DNA of 64,000 nucleotides from Mongoliimonas terrestris (GTDB lineage: Bacteria > Pseudomonadota > Alphaproteobacteria > Rhizobiales > Pleomorphomonadaceae), in contig NZ_MSIG01000016.1 in the NCBI RefSeq assembly GCF_001927285.1, positions 30,805 to 94,804 on the forward strand, given 5' to 3'. The notes below the pieces were generated by a model that was not told where the DNA came from, did not search any database, and worked only from the letters and a program-made list of their open reading frames with translations. Positions 53,071 through 62,702 of the stretch are shown in pieces (position 1 is the first letter of the stretch; the number at the start of each line of letters is the position of its first letter). A program made the translations under genes and the position numbers.

Positions 53071-53098
53071 CGGTGCCTAAACCTCAGGGGAGCGTGAT

Positions 53099-54226
53099 AT
53101 GACCAGGATCGTCACCACGGGCTTGACCCGCAGAACGGTGCTCAAAGGGACCGCCGCGGCGGGTGCCATGGCGCTTGCGGCTCCGGCCATCGTGCGCTCG
53201 TCGCTCGCCTCGTCGGGCGAACTGAATTTCCTCGGCTGGGCCGGCTACGACAGCTTCCAGGCCGTGTTCGACACCTTCGAGAGCGCGACCGGCATCAAGG
53301 TGAACTTCACCGGCCTCGGCAGCCAGGACGAGTTCCTCGCCCAGGCCCAGACCGGCGGCGCCACCAACGGCGACTTCGACATCTCCGAGCCGACCGCGGA
53401 CCGGCTGTCCAACTGGATCGACAACGACTTCATCCAGCCCTGGGACATGACCAAGATCGGCGCCGACAACGTGGACCCGTCCTTCCTGACGGCCATGAAG
53501 GACGGCAAGCTGATGGCCTCGCCCACCATCTGGGGCACCGAGGCGCTGACCTTCAACAAGGAAGCGGCGCCGATGGAGTACGGCACCGCGTCGCTCGCCG
53601 ACCTCTTCGACGACAAGTACGCCGGCCAGCTGACCCTGCGCGCCCACTCGGGCCTCGCCGCCACCGGCCTCTACCTCGACTCGATCGGCCAGCTGCCGCA
53701 TCCGTTCCGGGAAGGCTACTCGGACGAGGCCAAGATGGTCGCCATCTGGGACAAGGTCCTGGAGTTCGCCGTCTCCAAGCGGCCGAACATCGCCCAGTTC
53801 TGGTCCAACGAGAACGAGGCCCAGGGCGCCTTCCGCACCAACGGCTGCGTCATCGGCTTCAACTGGGACACCTCCGCGGCGGCGCTCGCCAAGGAAGGCA
53901 TGCCGATCGGCTACCTCGCCCCGAAGGAAGGCGCCATCGCCTGGGCGCAGAACTTCGTGCTGATGAAGGGCGCCAAGAACGTCGAGCAGGCCAACGCCTG
54001 GGTCAGCTGGATCAACAGCCCCGAGGGCGGTGCCCTGTGGGCGACGGCCTACGGCTCCAACCCGGTCGCCAAGGGCGCCGTGGAGAAGCTGTCGCCGGAA
54101 GCCAAGGCCTTCTTCGAGGCCGCCTATCCGGGCGACGCCCTCTCCAAGCTGTGGTGGTGGCCGGAGCAGCCGGCCTGGTTCGTCGCCAAGCGCACCGAAT
54201 ACGCCACCAAGTTCGCCTCGGCCTGA
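53099..54226 (+). CDS. ABC importer solute-binding protein (polyamine/betaine type)
   Basis: A 375-residue PotD/PotF-like binding protein with a Tat signal peptide (TRRTVLKG at residues 10-17, then a hydrophobic stretch ending AIVRSSLA). The mature part starts GELNFLGWAGYDS. The family binds spermidine, putrescine or related cationic amines in the periplasm. It is the first and presumably most abundant product of the transporter operon (solute-binding protein, ATPase, two permeases). Confidence 0.85.
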   Translation: MTRIVTTGLTRRTVLKGTAAAGAMALAAPAIVRSSLASSGELNFLGWAGYDSFQAVFDTFESATGIKVNFTGLGSQDEFLAQAQTGGATNGDFDISEPTADRLSNWIDNDFIQPWDMTKIGADNVDPSFLTAMKDGKLMASPTIWGTEALTFNKEAAPMEYGTASLADLFDDKYAGQLTLRAHSGLAATGLYLDSIGQLPHPFREGYSDEAKMVAIWDKVLEFAVSKRPNIAQFWSNENEAQGAFRTNGCVIGFNWDTSAAALAKEGMPIGYLAPKEGAIAWAQNFVLMKGAKNVEQANAWVSWINSPEGGALWATAYGSNPVAKGAVEKLSPEAKAFFEAAYPGDALSKLWWWPEQPAWFVAKRTEYATKFASA

Positions 54227-54245
54227 TTCCTGCATACATCCTGCA

Positions 54246-54390
54246 AGGCGCCTGACGCCGGGCGGGACCGGGAAACACACCCGCGCGGCGCCTGGCGCCG
54301 GGCGGGGCTTCGATACGTCCGTCCGGCGCCAGGCACCGGACGGACGGTTCCAAGGGGCTGGCCGGCGTCCTGCGCCGGACGGCTGGCCGA
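54246..54390. repeat. stack of four GC-rich stem-loops between importer genes
   Basis: Four short palindromes in a row: GGCGCCTGACGCC (54247), CGGCGCCTGGCGCCG (about 54287), an imperfect GTCCGTCCGG to CCGGACGGAC stem (about 54317-54346), and GGCCGGCGTCC to GGACGGCTGGCC (about 54360). They share a GGCGCC-type core. They lie in the 296-base gap after the binding protein gene, which otherwise holds no gene. Confidence 0.6.
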
Positions 54391-54522
54391 GCGGCCGGGC
54401 CGTGTTCTCGCCAGATCATGGGCGTGACGCGGCCTTCGTCCTGTCGGCAGGACCGCGGGTCCGCCGCCTCGTCTTCGATCGCGTGGGGGACGCTCTGCCC
54501 GCGCCAGTGCTTTGGAGTGCCG

Positions 54523-55620
54523 ATGAGCCGCGACGTCCAACTCGACCACGTCACCATGCGCTTCGGCGACTTCACGGCGGTCAGCGACGTCAGCCTGGAC
54601 ATCAGGGCCGGCGAGTTCTTCTCCTTCCTCGGCCCGTCGGGCTGCGGCAAGACCACCATTCTCCGCATGATCTCCGGCTTCATGGAGCCGAGCGCCGGCG
54701 CCATCCGCATCGGCGGCGCCGACATGGCGGGCATCGGGCCGAACAAGCGGCCGACCGCACTGATCTTCCAGAATCTGGCGCTCTTCCCGATGATGACCGT
54801 GGCGGAAAACATCGCCTTCGGTCTTGAGATGCGCGGCGTCGACCGCTCCGCCCGCCGCAAGAAGGCGATGGAACTCCTGGACCTGATCGCCCTGCCGGAA
54901 AGCGCCGACAAGCGCATCGACCAGCTCTCCGGCGGCCAGAAGCAGCGCGTGGCGATCGCCCGGGCGCTCGCCGTGGAGCCGCAGGTGATGCTGCTCGACG
55001 AGCCGCTCTCTGCGCTCGACCTGAAGCTGCGCCAGCACATGCGCACGGAGCTTCGCGCCATCCAGCGGCGCACGGGCCTCACCTTCATCTACATCACCCA
55101 CGACCAGGGCGAGGCGCTGACCATGTCGGACCGGGTCGGCGTCATGTCGCGCGGCCGGATCGACCAGGTCGGTCCGTCGCACGCCATCTACGACGCGCCC
55201 GCGACCCCGTTCGTCGCCACCTTCGTCGGCGAGAACAACGTGTTCGCCGGCACGCTGACGGACGCGGCGGGCGGCATCGGCCATGTGGAGACCGCCGCCG
55301 GCCCACTGCGGGCGAGCCTGCCGGAGGCGCTGCCCAAGGGCGCGCCGGTGCTCGTCTTCGTGCGGCCGGAGCGCATGCGCCTCGGCCCCGGCCCGGACGG
55401 GCTGAACACGGTGACGCGGCCTGTGAGCCACGTGGATTTCGAGGGCAATTTCGTCAACGTGGCGCTCGACTCCGGCGGGGGCGCCCACGGACGCGCCATG
55501 CTGGTGCAGCTGCCGAACGACGGGCGCGTGCCGGCCTTCGAGCCGGGCAGCGCCGCCACCGTGAGCTTCGACCCGGGGCAGGCCCGCATCCTGCCGGCGG
55601 GCGAACTGGCCAAGGAGTAG
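54523..55620 (+). CDS. ABC importer ATPase (PotA-like)
   Basis: A 365-residue ATPase with Walker A GPSGCGKTT, Q-loop IFQNLALFPMMT, signature LSGGQKQR, Walker B MLLDEPLSALD and a C-terminal TOBE domain (residues about 280-360). It powers the importer. ATG 54523 follows TTTGGAG; an upstream in-frame ATG (54418) lies in stem-loop DNA and is unlikely. Confidence 0.9.
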   Translation: MSRDVQLDHVTMRFGDFTAVSDVSLDIRAGEFFSFLGPSGCGKTTILRMISGFMEPSAGAIRIGGADMAGIGPNKRPTALIFQNLALFPMMTVAENIAFGLEMRGVDRSARRKKAMELLDLIALPESADKRIDQLSGGQKQRVAIARALAVEPQVMLLDEPLSALDLKLRQHMRTELRAIQRRTGLTFIYITHDQGEALTMSDRVGVMSRGRIDQVGPSHAIYDAPATPFVATFVGENNVFAGTLTDAAGGIGHVETAAGPLRASLPEALPKGAPVLVFVRPERMRLGPGPDGLNTVTRPVSHVDFEGNFVNVALDSGGGAHGRAMLVQLPNDGRVPAFEPGSAATVSFDPGQARILPAGELAKE

Positions 55621-55625
55621 GCGCC

Positions 55626-56534
55626 ATGTCCGCCCTCGTGCGCCGCTACGGCTGGCCCATCACGCTCTTCATGACCGGCACCACCGCCGTCTGGCTGGTG
55701 GTGATGGTCATCCTGCCCGCCCTCGTGATGGTGGAATACTCCTTCCACCCGAACCTGCCGGTGACCAAGCGCGGCGGGCCGGAGGACTACTACACGCTGA
55801 CCAACTACGCGGCGCTCTTCCGCGGCATCGATCTCACCACCTGGACTTTCCCCAACGACTTCACGGTGTTCATCCGCACCATCTGGGGCGCCTCGCTGGT
55901 GACCTTCCTGTCGCTGGTGGTGTGCTACCCGATCGCCTGGCACGTGGCCAAGATCGCGCCGCCGCGGCGGGCGGCGGTGATGATCCTGCTCCTCGTCATC
56001 CCGTTCTGGATCAACGAGATCCTACGCACCTTCGCCTGGTACATCATCCTCGCCTACCAGGGTCCGCTGAACGCCGCCCTGCTCGGCCTCGGCATTCTGG
56101 ACAAGCCCGTGCGCTGGCTGTCGGGCAGCGGCGGCGTGCTCATCGGCATGACCTACGCCTTCCTGCTCTTCATGATGTTCCCCTTGATCAACGCCATCGA
56201 GACGCTGGACACCAACCAGGTGGAGGCCGCCAAGGACCTCGGCGCGCCCACCTGGCAGATCCACAGGCGGATCGTGATCCCGCACGCCAAGCCCGGCATC
56301 GCGGTCGGCTGCATCATGGTGTTCGTGCTGGCGGCGAGTTCCTACATCGTGCCCGCCCTCCTCGGGTCGCCCGGCACGCGGTGGTTCACCGAGACCATCT
56401 ACGTGTGGTTCTTCGAGGGGCAGGACTGGCCGCGCGGTTCCGCCTACGCCTTCATCCTGCTGACGCTCTGCATCACCTTCATCATGCTGGTCATGCGCCT
56501 CTTCAAGGTCGGCCTCGCCGACATCGCCAAGTGA
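55626..56534 (+). CDS. ABC importer permease (PotB-like)
   Basis: A 302-residue permease with six membrane helices. The EAA loop, which docks on the ATPase, is EAAKDLGAPTWQIHRRIVIP. An extended first periplasmic region (PNLPVTKRGGPEDYYTLTNY) is typical of PotB/PotH. It lies five bases after the ATPase gene. Confidence 0.9.
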   Translation: MSALVRRYGWPITLFMTGTTAVWLVVMVILPALVMVEYSFHPNLPVTKRGGPEDYYTLTNYAALFRGIDLTTWTFPNDFTVFIRTIWGASLVTFLSLVVCYPIAWHVAKIAPPRRAAVMILLLVIPFWINEILRTFAWYIILAYQGPLNAALLGLGILDKPVRWLSGSGGVLIGMTYAFLLFMMFPLINAIETLDTNQVEAAKDLGAPTWQIHRRIVIPHAKPGIAVGCIMVFVLAASSYIVPALLGSPGTRWFTETIYVWFFEGQDWPRGSAYAFILLTLCITFIMLVMRLFKVGLADIAK

Positions 56535-56547
56535 GGAGGCCCGCGCC

Positions 56548-57357
56548 ATGGCAACCCTGAACCGTCCGACCGGCGCCGACCTCCTGATGCGGGTCTACCT
56601 GTTCGTCTTCTTCTTCTATCTCCTGGCGCCGCTCGCCGTGATGGCGCTCGCCACCTTCAACACCAGCCGGTTTCCGACCATCACCCCCTGGCTCGGCACC
56701 ACGACCCAGTGGTTCGTGGCGCTCTGGAACGACCGGCAGATGTGGCAGGGACTCTCGTCCTCCTTCATCGTCGGCATCGCGGTGATCGTCGTGTCGGTGC
56801 CGATCGGCGTCGCCGCCGCCATGCTGCTCGACGGGGTGCACCGCAAGGCGCGGACCTTCCTCTACGCCGTGATGGTGTCGCCGTTGCTGACGCCCGGCGT
56901 CATCATCGGCATCTCCACCCTGGTGTTCTGGGACCGGCTCGGCGTGAAGGGCGGCCTGCACCTTGCGGTGATCGGCCAGTCGAGCTTCATCATCGCCTAT
57001 GTGATGCTGATGGTGTCCGCCCGCCTGCAGCGCTTCGACCGGACGTTGGAGGAGGCGGCGCTCGACCTCGGGGCCAGCCACACCCAGGTGTTCGCCAAGA
57101 TCCTCTTCCCCTATCTCCGGCCGGCCATCCTGGCAGGCGCGGTGCTTGCCTTCTTCCAGTCGTTCGAGAACTACAACGTCACGCTCTTCACCCGCGGCAC
57201 GGACACGACGCTGACGGTCTACATCGCCTCCAAGGTGCGCACCGGCCTGACGCCGGCGGTGAACGCCCTGGCGTTGATCCTCATCACCATCACCATCGTG
57301 TTCGCGGTCGGCTACGAGATCCTGCGGCGGAACCAGAAGGCGAAGGCGGCGGCCTGA
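56548..57357 (+). CDS. ABC importer permease (PotC-like)
   Basis: A 269-residue permease with six helices and the EAA loop EEAALDLGASHTQVFAKILF. It partners with the PotB-like protein. It is the last gene of the importer operon, followed 40 bases later by a terminator. Confidence 0.9.
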   Translation: MATLNRPTGADLLMRVYLFVFFFYLLAPLAVMALATFNTSRFPTITPWLGTTTQWFVALWNDRQMWQGLSSSFIVGIAVIVVSVPIGVAAAMLLDGVHRKARTFLYAVMVSPLLTPGVIIGISTLVFWDRLGVKGGLHLAVIGQSSFIIAYVMLMVSARLQRFDRTLEEAALDLGASHTQVFAKILFPYLRPAILAGAVLAFFQSFENYNVTLFTRGTDTTLTVYIASKVRTGLTPAVNALALILITITIVFAVGYEILRRNQKAKAAA

Positions 57358-57396
57358 CGGCGGCGGCGCCTCCGGTGTGCAGGAACTGGAAACGGA

Positions 57397-57430
57397 AAAG
57401 GGCGGCCTCCCTGGGGAGCCGCCCTTTCTT
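57397..57430. terminator. bidirectional terminator between importer and aldolase genes
   Basis: AAAGGGCGGC (57397-57406) pairs with GCCGCCCTTT (57418-57427), with an inner CTCC/GGAG. T-rich sequence follows on the plus strand (TTTCTTCGTTT) and A-rich sequence precedes it, so it can serve the convergent genes on both sides. Confidence 0.75.
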
Positions 57431-57465
57431 CGTTTCGAGCCTCTGTGCCGGGTATCAGGCGCCGG

Positions 57466-58227
57466 TCAGGTCTTGTAGCCGGGGTCCAGCGTGTCGAGGA
57501 GCCGGAGGTGGGCGGCCCACTCGAGCATGAGGTCGCCGTCGTCATAGGCCATCTGGTCGAACTGGCGGCCGACCCGCTCGGCGACCGCAAGCGGCGGCAC
57601 GTCGAGTTCGGCGCCGGTGGACTGGGCGGCGATCTGCACTTCGCAAGCCATGTTCACGTAGAACATGTGGCTGAAGGCCTCCGCCACCGTGCGCCCGACG
57701 GTGAGGAGCCCGTGGTTGCGCAGGATCAGCACCGGCTTGTCCTGAAGGTCGGCGACGATGCGTTCGCGCTCATCGAGGTCGAGGGCGATGCCCTCGTAGG
57801 CGTGGTAGCCGACCCGGCCGTGGTACTGCATGGCGATCTGGCTGATCGGCAGCAGCCCGTCCTTCAGGGCCGAGACGGCCATGCCGGCGCGGGTGTGGGT
57901 GTGGATCACGCAGGCCGCGTCGTGCCGGCTCATGTGGACGGCGCTGTGGATGGTGAAGCCGGCCGGGTTCACCCGCTCGGGCCGGTCCTCCACCTTGTTG
58001 CCGTCCACGTCGATCTTGACCAGCGACGAGGCGGTGATCTCGTCCCAGCGCCAGCCGTAGGGGTTGATCAGGAAGCGGCCCGGCTCGCCCGGCACCCGCA
58101 CGGTGGCGTGGGTGTAGATGAGGTCGGTCATGCGGAAGTGGGCGAGCAGCCGGTAGCAGGCCGCAAGCTCAACGCGCGCGGCCCATTCGGCCTCGCCCAT
58201 GCCGGTCTTCATAGCCACGACGGACAT
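57466..58227 (-). CDS. class II aldolase/adducin family protein
   Basis: A 253-residue zinc aldolase fold: THATVRVPGEPGRFLINPYG for substrate phosphate or carboxylate binding, VIHTHTRAGMAVSAL with two metal His, and LRNHGLLTVGRTVAEAF with the third. The family cleaves sugar phosphates or acts in short-chain hydroxy-acid metabolism; the substrate here is unknown. GAGGG is before the ATG at 58227. The LysR gene lies 38 bases upstream on the same strand. Confidence 0.85.
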   Translation of the reverse strand: MSVVAMKTGMGEAEWAARVELAACYRLLAHFRMTDLIYTHATVRVPGEPGRFLINPYGWRWDEITASSLVKIDVDGNKVEDRPERVNPAGFTIHSAVHMSRHDAACVIHTHTRAGMAVSALKDGLLPISQIAMQYHGRVGYHAYEGIALDLDERERIVADLQDKPVLILRNHGLLTVGRTVAEAFSHMFYVNMACEVQIAAQSTGAELDVPPLAVAERVGRQFDQMAYDDGDLMLEWAAHLRLLDTLDPGYKT

Positions 58228-58265
58228 GCCAAACCCTCGCTTCTGGAACGGAATGTCCGTTTCTA

Positions 58266-59303
58266 TCAAGGATCCGGCGGCGCCGGAAGCGCCCCTGGCG
58301 CGGGAAACGCCCCGGGCGCCGGCAGCGCTTCGGGCGACCCAGTGCCGGGCATCGTGGCGGGCATCGTGGCGGGCAGGGTAGCGCCGGAGCGCAGCGCATC
58401 CTCGATGCGGCCGACGAGCCAGTCGATCGCCGGGTCGGAGAGGGAGGCCCGGTGGCGCAGGATGGCGAGTTCGAAGCCCGGCACCGGCATGGGCAGCGGA
58501 TGGGTGGCAAGGCCGAAGGCGCGGGCGAGCTTCAGCGCCACCTTGGAGGGCGCCGTCACCACCGCGTCGGACGTCGCCACCACCATGAAGGCGCTGACGA
58601 ACTGGGGCACGACGCCGATCACCCGGCGCTGCCGGCCGAGCCGTTCCAGCACCCCGTCGACGCTGCCGCGGGCATCGCCCGACGGCGAGACCAGGATGTG
58701 GTGGAGGCCGCAATAGGTGTCGAGGTCGAGGGTGGCGCCGATGCGGGGGTGGTCGCGCCGGGCGGTGACCAGATAGTCCTCGTGCACCACCGCCGTGGTG
58801 GTGAGGGGATCCGGCGGCGCAGGGAAGACGCCGACCGCCACGTCGATGGTGCCGGCGAGGACGCCCGCTTCCGTCTCCGTCCGGCCGAGGGTGCGGAAGA
58901 GGACGCGGCAGCGCGGCGCCGTCTCGCCGATCGCGCGGATCAGCGGCGGCGCGATGGCGCCGATCACCGAATCCAGCGCCGCGACGGAGAAGTTGCGGCC
59001 GGTGGTGGCGAGATCGAAGCCGCGGCCGAGCCGGACGGCGCCGCGCACAGCGGCGAGCGCCTCGCCGATCGGCCCGCCGAGCTGGCGCGCCCGGGCGGTC
59101 GGCACCACGCCGGCGCCCTTTCGCACGAACAGCGGATCGTCGAAGATGCGCCGCAGCCGGCCGACCGCGTGGCTCACCGCCGACTGGGTCATGCCGAGGT
59201 CGCGGCCGACCGTGCTCATCTTGCCCGACTGCAGGAGGGCGTCGAACACGATGAGGAGCGTCAGGTCCAGCCGCCGAACATGCGTGTCGTCGATGGAGAT
59301 CAT
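58266..59303 (-). CDS. LysR-family transcriptional regulator
   Basis: A 345-residue regulator. The winged helix-turn-helix (residues about 10-68) includes MSTVGRDLGMTQSAVSHAVG, and a periplasmic-binding-type effector domain follows. The last 35 residues are an unusual Pro/Ala tail (ATMPATMPGTG, GAFPAPGALPAPPDP) that arises from a short tandem DNA repeat. It is divergent from the molybdenum hydroxylase genes at 59552, which it may control, and in series with the aldolase gene. Start at 59303; a longer frame to 59519 is not supported. Confidence 0.8.
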   Translation of the reverse strand: MISIDDTHVRRLDLTLLIVFDALLQSGKMSTVGRDLGMTQSAVSHAVGRLRRIFDDPLFVRKGAGVVPTARARQLGGPIGEALAAVRGAVRLGRGFDLATTGRNFSVAALDSVIGAIAPPLIRAIGETAPRCRVLFRTLGRTETEAGVLAGTIDVAVGVFPAPPDPLTTTAVVHEDYLVTARRDHPRIGATLDLDTYCGLHHILVSPSGDARGSVDGVLERLGRQRRVIGVVPQFVSAFMVVATSDAVVTAPSKVALKLARAFGLATHPLPMPVPGFELAILRHRASLSDPAIDWLVGRIEDALRSGATLPATMPATMPGTGSPEALPAPGAFPAPGALPAPPDP

Positions 59304-59551
59304 GAGGCGAATTCGGTTTTGTTCATAGAGGGGACTTGATACAGAATCCAGGAGCGCGGGCGCAAGCCCGGCCATGGCGGCACCGTCGCACCGCTGCCGG
59401 CCCGGTTCTTTCGCCGGCGGCCCCTCGCCCGCAACCGCCCACGACACCCCGCGGGTCCGTTCACGCCGGCCCGCACCGGCAGCCATCGCAACCGATCGGG
59501 CGGAGCCGCGGACCGACAAGGTGCCGCCGTCCCCCGGGGAAGGACTATTCC

Positions 59552-60010
59552 ATGCTGAAGCTCACCATCAACGGCGTCGACCGCGACGTCGACGTGGAGG
59601 CGGACACTCCGCTCCTCTGGGTGCTGCGCGACGACCTCGGCCTCGACGGCACCAAGTTCGGCTGCGGCGCCGGGCTCTGCGGCGCCTGCACGGTCCACGT
59701 GGACGGCGTGCCGGTGCGCAGCTGCCAGACGCTGGCCGGCGACGTGGCGGGCCAGGCCGTGACCACGATCGAGGGCATCGCGGGCAAGGCCGCCGAGGCC
59801 GTGAAGGCCGCCTGGATCGAGATCCAGGTGCCGCAGTGCGGCTATTGCCAGTCCGGCCAGATCATGGCCGCCACGGCGCTTCTGATCGAGACGCCCAAGC
59901 CGACCGACGAAGACATCATCGCCGCCATGGACGGCAACGTCTGCCGCTGCGCCACCTACCAGCGCATCCAGGCCGCCGTGCACCGCGCCGCCACCATGAT
60001 GGAGGGCTGA
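59552..60010 (+). CDS. [2Fe-2S] subunit of a molybdenum hydroxylase (IorA-like)
   Basis: A 152-residue iron-sulfur subunit. The plant-type cluster ligands are in KFGCGAGLCGACTVHVDG with a later RSCQTL. The second cluster is in QCGYCQSGQIM and NVCRCATYQRI. This is the small subunit of two-subunit oxidoreductases such as isoquinoline 1-oxidoreductase. It lacks a signal peptide and probably rides out with the Tat-exported large subunit. It lies three bases before the large subunit gene. Confidence 0.85.
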   Translation: MLKLTINGVDRDVDVEADTPLLWVLRDDLGLDGTKFGCGAGLCGACTVHVDGVPVRSCQTLAGDVAGQAVTTIEGIAGKAAEAVKAAWIEIQVPQCGYCQSGQIMAATALLIETPKPTDEDIIAAMDGNVCRCATYQRIQAAVHRAATMMEG

Positions 60011-60013
60011 CCC

Positions 60014-62203
60014 ATGCTGCACGCCTTTAAAGACGCCTTGAAGCGCACCGCCGCCGCCCGTCCGTCGCGCCGCACCTTCCTGAAGGGCATGGGCGGCGCC
60101 GGCGCCGGCCTTGTGGTCGGATCCTTCCTGCCCTTCCATTCCGCTGCCGCGGCGACCGGCCCGGCCACCGCCGGCGCCTTCAACCCCTTCGTGCGGATCG
60201 CCACCGACGGCACCGTGACCGTGGTGGTGAAGCACCTGGACAAGGGCCAGGGCATCGCAACCGGTCTCGCCATCCTGGTGGCGGAGGAACTGGACGCCGC
60301 GCCGGAGCAGGTGACCACCGTCTTCGCCCCCGCCGACGCCACGCTCTACGCCAACCTCGACTTCGGCATGCAGGGCACCGGCGGCTCCACCTCCATCCAC
60401 AACAGCTACGAGCAGTACCGCAAGGCCGGCGCCGCCGCGCGGGCCATGCTGGTGGCCGCCGCCGCGGACGCCTGGGGCGTCCCGGCCGGCGAGATCACCG
60501 TCGCGGGCGGCCGCATCGCCCATCCGTCCGGCAAGACGGCCGGGTTCGGCGACCTCGCCGACGCGGCCGCCGGCAAGACGGCGCCGGCCGAGCCGGTGCT
60601 GAAGACGCCGGACCAGTGGGTGCATATCGGCAAGAGCTTCCCGCGGGTGGACGTGCCGGGCAAATCGGCCGGCGCCCTCGGCACCTACGGCATGGACGTG
60701 CGGCTCGACGGCATGCTCACCGTCGTGGTGCTCCGTCCGCCGAAGTTCGGCGCCACCGTGGCGGGCGTGAACGACGCGGACGCGCGCGCCGTGAAGGGCG
60801 TCGTCGACGTGGTCTCCGGCCCGTTCGGCGTGGCGGTGATCGCCGAGAAGACCTGGCCGGCCCTGAAAGCCCGCGACCTCCTGACGGTCAGCTGGGACGA
60901 GAGCGCGGCGGAGCGGCGCGGCACGTCCGAGCTTCTGGCCGAATACCAGGCGCTCGCCGGCACGCCCGGCACGGTCGCCCGCGACGGCGACGCGGACGCG
61001 GCGCTTGCCGGCGCGGTGAAGACCGTGGAGGCTGAGTATGTCTTCCCCTATCTCGCCCACGCGCCGATGGAGCCGCTCGACATCACCATCCTGGCGGAGG
61101 CCGATAAGGCCACCATCTGGACCGGCTCGCAGATGCCGACGGTGGACCAGGCGGTGGCCGCCGGCGTGCTCGGCCTGAAGCCGGAGGCGGTCGCCATCGA
61201 GACGCTCTGGGCCGGCGGCTCGTTCGGCCGGCGCGCCATCCTCGACGCCCACTACACGGCGGAGGCGGCGATGATCGCCAAGGCCTACGGAGAGCCCCGC
61301 CCGCTGAAGATCGTCTGGTCGCGCGAGGACGACCTGCGCGGCGGCTACTACCGGCCGCTCTACGTGCACCGGGTGCGCGCCGGGGTGGACGCGGACGGCA
61401 AGGTGGTGGGCTGGCACCACCGCATCGTCGGCCAGTCCATCTTCACCGGCACGGCGATGGAGAGCTACGTGGTCCACGAGGGCGTCGACCACACCTCGGT
61501 GGAGGGCGTGGTGGACACCAGCTACGACCTGCCGGCCATGCGGGTGGAGCTCCACTCGCCGAAGGTGGGCGTGCCGGTGCTCTGGTGGCGCTCCGTCGGC
61601 CACACCCACACGGCCTATGTGATGGAGACGGTGATCGACGCGCTCGCCGCCGCCGCCGGCAAGGACCCGGTGGAATTCCGCCTCGGCCTCATCAAGGACG
61701 ACCCGCGCAAGGTGGCGGTGCTGAAGCTTGCCGCCGAGAAGGCCGGCTGGACGTCGCCGCCGCCGGCGGGCCGCTACAGGGGCGTCGCCGTGCACAAGTC
61801 GTTCGACACCTATGTGGCGGAAGTCGCCGAGGTGACGCTCGACGGCGCCACCGTGACGGTGGAGAAGGTGGTGTGCGCGGTGGATTGCGGCGTGGCGGTG
61901 AACCCGGACACCATCCGCGCCCAGATGGAGGGCGGCGTCGGCTTCGGCCTCGGCGCGATCCTGCGCAACGAGATCACGCTGACGGCGGGGGCGGTCGACC
62001 AGGCCAACTTCGACAGCTACGAGCCGCTGCGCCTCTCCGACATGCCGACCGTGGAGGTGCATATCGTGCCGTCCATGGAGGCGCCCACCGGCGTCGGCGA
62101 GCCTGGCGTGCCGCCGATCGGTCCGGCGGTTGCCAACGCGGTGTTCAAGGCGACCGGCCGCCATCCGCGCCGGCTGCCCTTCTCCATGGGCGACTTCGTC
62201 TGA
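60014..62203 (+). CDS. molybdopterin-binding subunit of a periplasmic hydroxylase (IorB-like)
   Basis: A 729-residue large subunit with a Tat signal (SRRTFLKG at residues 18-25). Features in order are MQGTGGSTSIHNSYEQYRKA, EYVFPYLAHAPMEP, LWAGGSFGRRA and EPTGVGEPG-like APTGVGEPGVPPIGPA, where the Glu of VGEPG is the catalytic base in this family. It oxidises an aldehyde or N-heterocycle in the periplasm. No cytochrome electron acceptor is encoded next to it, so the partner is elsewhere. Confidence 0.85.
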   Translation: MLHAFKDALKRTAAARPSRRTFLKGMGGAGAGLVVGSFLPFHSAAAATGPATAGAFNPFVRIATDGTVTVVVKHLDKGQGIATGLAILVAEELDAAPEQVTTVFAPADATLYANLDFGMQGTGGSTSIHNSYEQYRKAGAAARAMLVAAAADAWGVPAGEITVAGGRIAHPSGKTAGFGDLADAAAGKTAPAEPVLKTPDQWVHIGKSFPRVDVPGKSAGALGTYGMDVRLDGMLTVVVLRPPKFGATVAGVNDADARAVKGVVDVVSGPFGVAVIAEKTWPALKARDLLTVSWDESAAERRGTSELLAEYQALAGTPGTVARDGDADAALAGAVKTVEAEYVFPYLAHAPMEPLDITILAEADKATIWTGSQMPTVDQAVAAGVLGLKPEAVAIETLWAGGSFGRRAILDAHYTAEAAMIAKAYGEPRPLKIVWSREDDLRGGYYRPLYVHRVRAGVDADGKVVGWHHRIVGQSIFTGTAMESYVVHEGVDHTSVEGVVDTSYDLPAMRVELHSPKVGVPVLWWRSVGHTHTAYVMETVIDALAAAAGKDPVEFRLGLIKDDPRKVAVLKLAAEKAGWTSPPPAGRYRGVAVHKSFDTYVAEVAEVTLDGATVTVEKVVCAVDCGVAVNPDTIRAQMEGGVGFGLGAILRNEITLTAGAVDQANFDSYEPLRLSDMPTVEVHIVPSMEAPTGVGEPGVPPIGPAVANAVFKATGRHPRRLPFSMGDFV

Positions 62204-62580
62204 CGCGACCGGGCCATAGCACCCCGGCCGGCGCCGGCCTCGCTCCTGATCGAGCGGCGGCGCCGGCCGGAGGGGCGGGCGTCCAGCGGAGGGGAGGGGA
62301 GGACCGGGATCTTTTCCCGGTCGCCGGAACCGGCGGAAGATATGCCGGCGAACTGGATACAATCCGCCCTCAAGCCGTGTTCGGGCGACGCATGGTATGG
62401 CGAATCCATGACGCCGAGACGCACCAGGTGCGCGTTGTTCACGGTGAGGCGAAAAAAAACGGCGCCGTGGCCGCGACTCCTCAAAAAACCACGGGCTCAC
62501 GGCTTGTGGAGTGTGCTAAGAATATAGCTTAGGAGCGGTTCTGGAATGCGGTCGGCCCGGGCGTTTGGTCCCGTCAAAGG

Positions 62581-62674
62581 TTTGAAGCCGGGCTTCAAAG
62601 AATACGAAATCGGCGCAGAAGGCTCTGGAAACAAACTGGATCGGCGTATCGCTCCGCGGACGTCGTTCCAGAGC
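62581..62674 (+). promoter_or_regulatory. structured leader of the cold-shock gene
   Basis: Two strong stems: TTTGAAGCC/GGCTTCAAA (62581-62599), and GCTCTGGAA (62622-62630) with TTCCAGAGC (62666-62674). They precede the ATG at 62703. Structured leaders are a known means of temperature control in cold-shock mRNAs. Further left the gap 62204-62580 holds a GC-rich hairpin just past the hydroxylase gene (about 62224-62271), but no gene. Confidence 0.5.
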
Positions 62675-62702
62675 TTTACATTGCGGAGACGAGAAGAGCA
62701 GA

